A stretch of 64,000 bases of DNA from Sphagnum compactum (lineage: Eukaryota; Bryophyta; Sphagnopsida; Sphagnales): assembly GCA_965153455.1 (NCBI GenBank), contig OZ234502.1, forward strand, positions 3,389,267 to 3,453,266, given 5' to 3'. Made by a program: the position numbers and the translations under genes. This document shows, piece after piece, positions 57,922 to 64,000 of the stretch (position 1 is the stretch's first letter; each line of letters begins with the position of its first letter). The notes below the pieces were generated by a model that ran no database searches, was not told the origin of the DNA, and saw only the letters and a program-made list of their open reading frames with translations.

Positions 57922-60726
57922 CTACTCTTCCTTACCAAGAGCCATCAGAAACTCTCCCTCACACACCACCTCCCCACCAACATAGGCCTTACCTTCCATC
58001 TTTGCAATGCCAAACCTCTTCTGCAACTTCACAAGATTCATGCGCATCACCAGAGTATCACCAGCAACAACTGGCTTGCGAAAGCGGACTTTGTCAACTC
58101 CAGCAAAGAAGAAGCTCTCCTTAGAACCCCCCACATCAGGCTGCAACATCATGATGCCACCAACCTGTGCCATAGCCTGCATATAGACTGTAGATATTTA
58201 GTCTCTTCACAAAGTAAACGAACTTCAACCAGGTCTAGCACACAAGGATAGAAAATCCTGCATCCCAAAGTTTGGCCATATAGCATATGCTATGGTAAAG
58301 TTATCTTCAGATTAGGTGAAGGGAAGGCAGGAGGCAAAGACAAGCTCTGCCATTGAAACACAGTATCCTGCTTCCTTGTTGGCCTATTGACAATCAAAAC
58401 AAGATGCTATGTCTGACATGCTGAGGACACTACTATACTCTGCCTGCCAATGGCCCCCATATCCATTGTGGGTGTGGTGATTGGTACACAGAACAAATGA
58501 ACTGCATTGACCAGTTTTGCCTGATACAGTAGGCCAATTACTACATAAAGCTCAAGGACAAAGACTTCCCATTTCACATTGTGCACAGCTGACTGTCAAA
58601 TCTCACTACACTCAAAGAGAGAGGACAGTTTAACAAGCCAATTGTCATTGAAACCTCCCAAAACAGACAGGTGGCCTTACCTCAACCATCAAAACGCCTG
58701 GCATAATTGGCCTCTCTGGGAAGTGGCCAGGAAAGAAGTTATCATTGATGGTCACATTCTTGATGGCAACAACAGACACACCTGGATTGTACTCAATAAC
58801 TCTGTCTACCAGCAGAAATGGAAACCTGGATCACCCCAATATGCAACACAAATATTGGAACTCCGGCTGGTAAAAGCGTTTACAAATGATTTGAGAGGAT
58901 CAATCATCATTGCATTAGAGTGTTATAAAGTCACCTTATGCATGTGATCTAAAGGGAAAACAAATACCCTCCAATAAAAAGAGTGAAGAGTAATTTTTTT
59001 GCACAGGTGATGGGTTTACCCTAACTTTACAATATAATGCTGCACATTCTTTCCTCTCATGGATATGATTTGCAGTCCATGCCCAAGTCAAAGCACGCTC
59101 TCCTGGCTCAATACGTTCACCTCCATTCCAAGTACAAGACGTTATCAATATATCCCATAGATAATAGCACCATAATAAATACCTGTGTGGTAAGATCTCA
59201 CGGATTTGGTTGATGTCGAGAACTGTGGGATATGCAAGGAACCCTGCATACATGATGAAACAATGTTCCAATCAAGTTTGTTTTCTGTCACATGTCCATC
59301 TATATCAATCTTACAGTCCATTTGAACAGAAATATTCAAAATGCCCTAATTCTTGTTCCCCTTACAAATGTCCAAAGTGGGCATGCAAGTTAATGGCTAC
59401 AAGGCTACAGAGCACAAGACATAAATCTCACCTGAACTTGTTTCTACTCTTTAACATGGGCAAGAAGGACTTGGAAGGCCATTCTCTAAACGACCCCACA
59501 AACACAAGTCAAATTAGGTGGGGCATGTCTTAACTTTCCAACACTGGATAAAGGAAACGAAGGAATGTAGAGCCTGGAACCGCTGGACTCTGTGAGCCCA
59601 TGCAGGACAATGCACGTGTCTTCAGGAAAATCTAGTGGTGCCACCAAAGACAAAACATTCCTGGCAAGGATCAAGAACTTAGTGCCAGTGCACATGTACT
59701 CCATGTTTCTCCAGTGTGGACCTAAAGCCCTAAACCTAGCAGGTTGCAGACTTTTTGGATGGATCACGAGCAGCACATGGATGTGCAGGTGGGGTTCATT
59801 AAGGAGGTTTGAACAGCGCTGTCTGAACTAGTTGTCAAGCTTAGTTCCACCACTTGAGAGCCCACTTGATGGATTTAAAATGTGGAAAGCTAATCCATCA
59901 GTCTCTACAGTGCAACATTTGCACATCTGTGAGGTTGGAATCATAAAGAACGTATCAGAAAGCAGGATCCATCCATGGCATTTGTCTGTCAACCCCCAAA
60001 ACACATATATATACATTGCATTTTGTCAACAACTCCATCCATATGTTGGCATTCAGAACCAACCATAACAGGCAATCCCCAGAGCTCTCTCGTACCAGTT
60101 GGAACAGGATCCATCGGAAGAGCGAATGACAGATCCTTGAGAGGACGAATGGCATTTTCAAATCCAAAAAATATAATAAGAAGAAATAAAGTCTCGCCAA
60201 TCGACCCCCATTCAATCTTCCCGACACAAAACGCCATTGAGAGTGATGAAGAACACAGCATCTGGCATCCGAAACTAAATTTAAAAAAACATGTAGAGAA
60301 ACCGAAGCCCGCCCTTCTCATCATGCCATTCATCACAAGGGGAAAAAATATCAAGAAAGAGGGCATTTCAAGCCACTTACGCTTCTCGATAGGAATGGCA
60401 TCGTCAGATGTAGGCTCCACAGCAGCAGCAGCAGTAGCAGCAGCCTCCAAAGTGCTAGTACTATCAACTGCGACGCACCTCAAAGGTTTCCTCCACACCA
60501 AACCCCCCTTCCTCTTCGCAGCAACGACCCCAGAGGAAACCGAGGAGAGAAAAAGCGAATCTCTACGCCGAGAGCAGATTGGAAACGACGACGCAGCCGT
60601 GATGTTAACATCGAAAGTCCGCGATGACGACGACGACGACGACGAAGCATTGCTCACCAACAACACTGAAGACGTTGCTGCTGCTACTCGGGCACTACCT
60701 GAGACTAGGGCTGCTACTGAGTCCAT
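57922..60726 (-). CDS. FABZ: Plastid 3-hydroxyacyl-ACP dehydratase FabZ
   Basis: Dehydrates 3-hydroxyacyl-ACP in the plastid type II fatty acid synthase cycle. Exons: 60726-60381, 59243-59183, 58825-58681, 58176-57922 (stop 57922-57924); 268 residues, all junctions in phase. Exon 1 is almost entirely a Ser/Ala/Thr-rich plastid transit peptide ([20 protein letters not shown]...), including an eight-Ser run encoded by TCG/TCA-type repeats. From exon 2 the mature enzyme reads [21 protein letters not shown], then [19 protein letters not shown], the catalytic His in [18 protein letters not shown], and the catalytic Glu in LMVEAMAQVGG across the exon 3/4 junction. It ends in [15 protein letters not shown] and [11 protein letters not shown]. 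An upstream in-frame ATG at 60822 exists, but the ATG at 60724-60726 gives the best transit-peptide start. The first intron is about 1.1 kb. Confidence 0.96.
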
Positions 60727-61660
60727 GACCAAAAACACTACTGAAAAAAGACCAAAAAATGAAGGAGGGGGGAAAAAAACAAAAAAACCAAAACAAGAGA
60801 ACCTCCGCAACAAGGCTCGCAATATGCGGACACGAGCAACAAACAGGGAAGGGAAAAAAAAACACGGGCGTGGAGAAGAGACTCATGAACTTCGCGTGTG
60901 TGGGGTGGTCTTGTTGGTGTCTGCTTCAGCGAGCGACCGCGACGGGGTCGGCGGGGACGACGACGGACGTGCCGGTTTAGGGCGAGGATCCCCAGCATTA
61001 ATTAGCATTAAATGGCGACTGTCCTGGTTGGGCTATGGCAATTTTTTACAAATTTGCTGGTACAAATGGCGACCTAGAAATTGCCTATGTCTAGATATAG
61101 CGAATTTTATTTTATTTTTTCGAAAAATGGCGAAAAAAATCCCGTAAACATCATCCATTTTTCAAATGTTTTTTCACTTTCTGAAAAAAACACATTCGCC
61201 AATTTGCGAAATTTTGCCACGAAAACAAAACACTGGCTGTCTGTGTGTGTGTGTTCTGCCTACCGCCTCGGTATTCACGCCGACTGATTCTACCTGCAAA
61301 AGTATACCCAGACTAGAGGTATACTTCTAGTCACCGGTGACCGGTGACTAAAGGTAACAGGTGAGAGGACACTGGCTATTGGAAATAACGGATGATTTTA
61401 TTTTTTAATTAAAAAAAATTCTCGTGATACCAGGTGGGTATCCAACGGGTATCTATCAAGTGTCATGAGGAAAAAAAAACAACATGAGGCATTTTTGAAA
61501 AAATGGTGTTTGGTTTTCCAAAATGCCCTTGCGGAAAGGCGCATATGGGGGAGTGTTTAAGTAAACAAATTAAAAAAACTAGTGTGAACCCGGTGCATAA
61601 TGCACCCCGTCGATCCCCCCCCACCTGGTCTTTCGCTTTTCCCACTCCGGTTCTAAACGG
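60727..61660. other. FabZ upstream region and spacer
   Basis: Presumed promoter and leader of FabZ, locally GC-rich (60930-60990). A 12-base palindrome, GTCACCGGTGAC, lies at 61330-61341 beside a GTATAC-containing mirror segment. Repeated AATGGCGA words lie at 61010-61130. No gene seen. Confidence 0.5.
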
Positions 61661-61860
61661 TGACGAACTCTTTTGGGAATAGAAATTTCATGCAGCCAAT
61701 GGAAGGCCCAAGGGTGCACTCAAGGTGCCTTGCTTTTATTCCCTTTAAATTTTGGGAGGAGGGGCCAAAGGGGGGGTGGGGGGAGGGTTTCTTTTCATTT
61801 TTCTTTGGTTCCCAATGTGTTCCCCAACATAATATTACAATGTGTTCTTTCTCACTTCCA
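61660..61860 (+). repeat. TTCCCAATGTG-rich dispersed repeat, copy D
   Basis: TTCATGCAGCCAATGGAAGGCCC, GTGCACTCAAGG, a G-rich block and TTCCCAATGTGTTCCCCAAC follow in the same order as copies A-C. It contains unusually long G/C runs (61768-61790, 61880-61904). Confidence 0.65.
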
Positions 61861-63450
61861 CCTATTAAGACCCCTAGAACCCCACCCCCACCCCCTCCCC
61901 CCTCCACGAAAAAAATAAAAATCATGACCCTCCTAAACCCTTAGCCCATGCATCCTTTGGGAAAAAAAAAAGCGCACCCAAATCTCCTCCAAATCCCAAA
62001 AATACCTCCCCCAACACCCTACCATCCCCCATCCAAAAGTTGATATCTTCAACTTCTTAGACTGTCCACCTATTGAAGCCAGTCTTGGACTGTCCACCAA
62101 TTATTATTATCATCATCAGATGCTCCACAGGGAACGGGCAGTGACTGGAAGAATCTTCCAGGCACTACCCAATTTTTGTCCACACAGACAGACACCACGT
62201 TTGCTTTTATATATAAGATTTGCTTTTCAAAGATGTTTCCCAACTGCCCTAACTGTCGCCGGTTCCGACGTAATGTTAAAACGCAGAACGTCTTCTGACA
62301 CACAAATGGACAGACACCATGTTAACTTTTATATATAGGATGAACATTTGAAATACCTTGTCAAAACCAAAAATACATGTAACAAACAAAAAAAACCTTA
62401 CAACAAAAATTACGGAACATTTTAATGTTTTTAATTGAATGATGAATTATGAGATTTTTATGACTAGTAATACCCATTTATTTTCAGATTTTTATTTTTT
62501 GTTGAGATAGTTTTTAAATAGGTTTTTTAAGATTAAAAAATGCAATATACTTGCAAGCTTTACATATTTTTGACAATTTTTTAAATTCACAAATATTTTT
62601 AAATTTTAAAAATTCTTTTTAAAAAAAAATTGGGTAAACTTTCCAATATCATAAACTTAAAATCATCACAAGCTAATATCACGAACTATCATGGGACAGA
62701 TTCCGCTTGGTAACATGCCCTCCAGATACACTTAAACAATTCTGCCAAGTGCTTTTATGTATTTTATATTTTTGAGAAAAAAATGGCAAATTCCAGCCAC
62801 AATGTGACAATTCCAGATCCATTTCGAATTATAATTCATCATACATCAAATTTCATTTTAGACTCGGCTTTTTTTTTGGTTGTTTGTCTTGCATCCTTTC
62901 AATGTTTTTGTCTATTTGTATGTTGTTGCTTTTTTAATATCTTTTCAATGTTTTTTTTTTTTTTTTGGGGTTTATTTATATCTTGTTGTGAACTTAATCA
63001 ATGAATCGGACTTTCGTTGACAAGAATGAAAGAAAAATTTAATAAAACAAAATGACATATAAATAATTTTATAATAATTTTTTTTGGAAAAAAGAAAATT
63101 AATTACAGCAAAATCATTATGTCCACCAAAAAAAAAATTTAATCATTGTCACCCCTAGTGTGAAGCACCGTGAAGCCCAAATATATAATGATGGGCCTTT
63201 AAAAGCTGGTAACATCATGTGCAAAACTGAAAAATAACAAGGGGTGTGGCACACCGTGACCTCGCCATTTTACAACAGCAAAAGAAGAATTATGAAAATT
63301 CAAATATTTCACCATGCAAAAATATAATCTTCAAAAAACTCCTCTAAAATAAAGAAACCCAAATCCTTCAAGAAAAAATAACTCTGTAACTAATCTCTCA
63401 AGTTTCAAAACAAGCCAAAAAATATCATCTTTCAAAAATTCCCATATAAA
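61861..63450. other. AT-rich spacer with a short direct repeat
   Basis: GACAGACACCA(C/T)GTT..CTTTTATATATA occurs at about 62188 and 62312 (124 bases apart). Otherwise the stretch is poly-A/T-rich with no gene. Confidence 0.5.
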
Positions 63451-63756
63451 AATAGACCTATTATTACCTAGGGGCCAAATTCCCTTCAGCTACTATACTC
63501 TATAATGAACCTAAACACAATATCCTAATAGACCTACTACTACCTAGGGGCCATAGTCCCTTAAGCTACTATACTCTATAATGGATCGGAACACAATATC
63601 CTAATAGACCTACTACTACCTAGGGGCCATAGTCCCTTTAGCTACTATACTCTATAATGAATCTAAACACAATATCCTAATAGACCTACTACTACCTAAG
63701 GGCCAAAATCCCTTAAGCTACTATATACTCTATAATGAATCTAAACACCATATCCT
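63451..63756. repeat. Tandem array, about 76 bp unit, four copies
   Basis: AATAGACCTACTACTACCTA (first copy ATTATT) begins at 63451, 63528, 63603 and 63679. Each is followed by GGGGCCA(T/A)A(G/T)TCCCTT, AGCTACTATACTCTATAATG and ACACAATATCCT. The units are very similar, so the array is young. Confidence 0.97.
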
Positions 63757-64000
63757 CGGCTTAGTAGGCAAGGCCAATAAATTTCGGCAAATCAAAGAGA
63801 CAAAGTGAAAATGGTTTGGTGTCAGTCTGAGAGTGTTCCTGAAAGCCCATTTCTTGACACTAACTAGCAAAGAAGTACATTGTGCTCATCATCGCCATGA
63901 TGAGATGAGCACAATACTTTGCTCAAGTTATTGTGATGAGGAAAAGAACTCTAATGTGTAACACAATTGTAATGTATGTATTTGAATCATTGGATAAAGT
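63757..64000. other. End of window, nothing recognised
   Basis: Contains a short inverted pair, GTGCTCATC...GATGAGCAC (63881-63911). No gene seen. Confidence 0.4.

Noticed and set aside
59975-61147. 390-codon plus-strand open frame
   Set aside because: It is the antisense of FabZ exon 1 and its intron. The poly-Asp run is the complement of the poly-Ser codons in the FabZ transit peptide, and the minus-strand FabZ model has homology and correct splicing.
63451-63756. CRISPR-like array
   Set aside because: Unit is about 76 bp with no constant-repeat/variable-spacer structure, and the context is a eukaryotic nuclear genome. The same applies to the arrays at 49.2, 39.6 and 15.3 kb.

Overview
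The window looks like nuclear DNA of a streptophyte, most likely a non-seed land plant. It carries spliced genes with GT..AG introns of about 60-1100 bp, a plastid FabZ with transit peptide, a plant-type sphingoid-base C4-hydroxylase, many short TTTAGGG (plant telomere-type) words, and a glutathione transferase of the bacterial/fungal Ure2p-YfcG (nu) type, which I recall mainly from bryophytes among plants. The species cannot be named from this sequence. I read splice sites by eye, checking conserved protein blocks and codon phase across each junction.

Layout. 1-1747 (+): last exons of a sphingoid-base hydroxylase. 7.5-11.2 kb (-): a class-3 (DAG-lipase-like) lipase in nine or more exons. 14.36-14.94 kb (-): two exons of an unrecognised conserved protein. 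16.16-24.06 kb (-): a complete 21-exon XRN2/3-type 5'-3' exoribonuclease. 35.1-39.0 kb (+): a PQ-loop transporter with about 12 exons, two of them microexons. 49.9-52.0 kb (-): a five-exon nu-class GST with a predicted plastid extension. 57.9-60.7 kb (-): a four-exon plastid FabZ dehydratase. The genes are unrelated housekeeping genes, and nothing suggests a functional cluster.

The long AT-rich spaces (3-7, 24.4-34.5, 39-49 and 53-57 kb, and the last 3 kb) hold decayed mobile DNA and repeats. These include a PIF1/Helitron-type helicase fossil (26.6-28.1 kb, -), a gag/protease retroelement fossil (29.1-30.2 kb, +), a dispersed element family with an AGCCAAATTTGGCT palindrome (four copies, one with a matching empty site beside it), a dispersed family rich in TTCCCAATGTGTTCC, a roughly 2 kb CACATGT-rich degenerate satellite, and many short tandem arrays of 48-200 bp units.

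I saw no convincing tRNA, rRNA, CRISPR or prokaryotic feature. No clearly new biochemical system stands out. The strongest leads are the palindrome-core element with its empty site, the plastid-targeted nu-class GST, and the readable helicase fossil.
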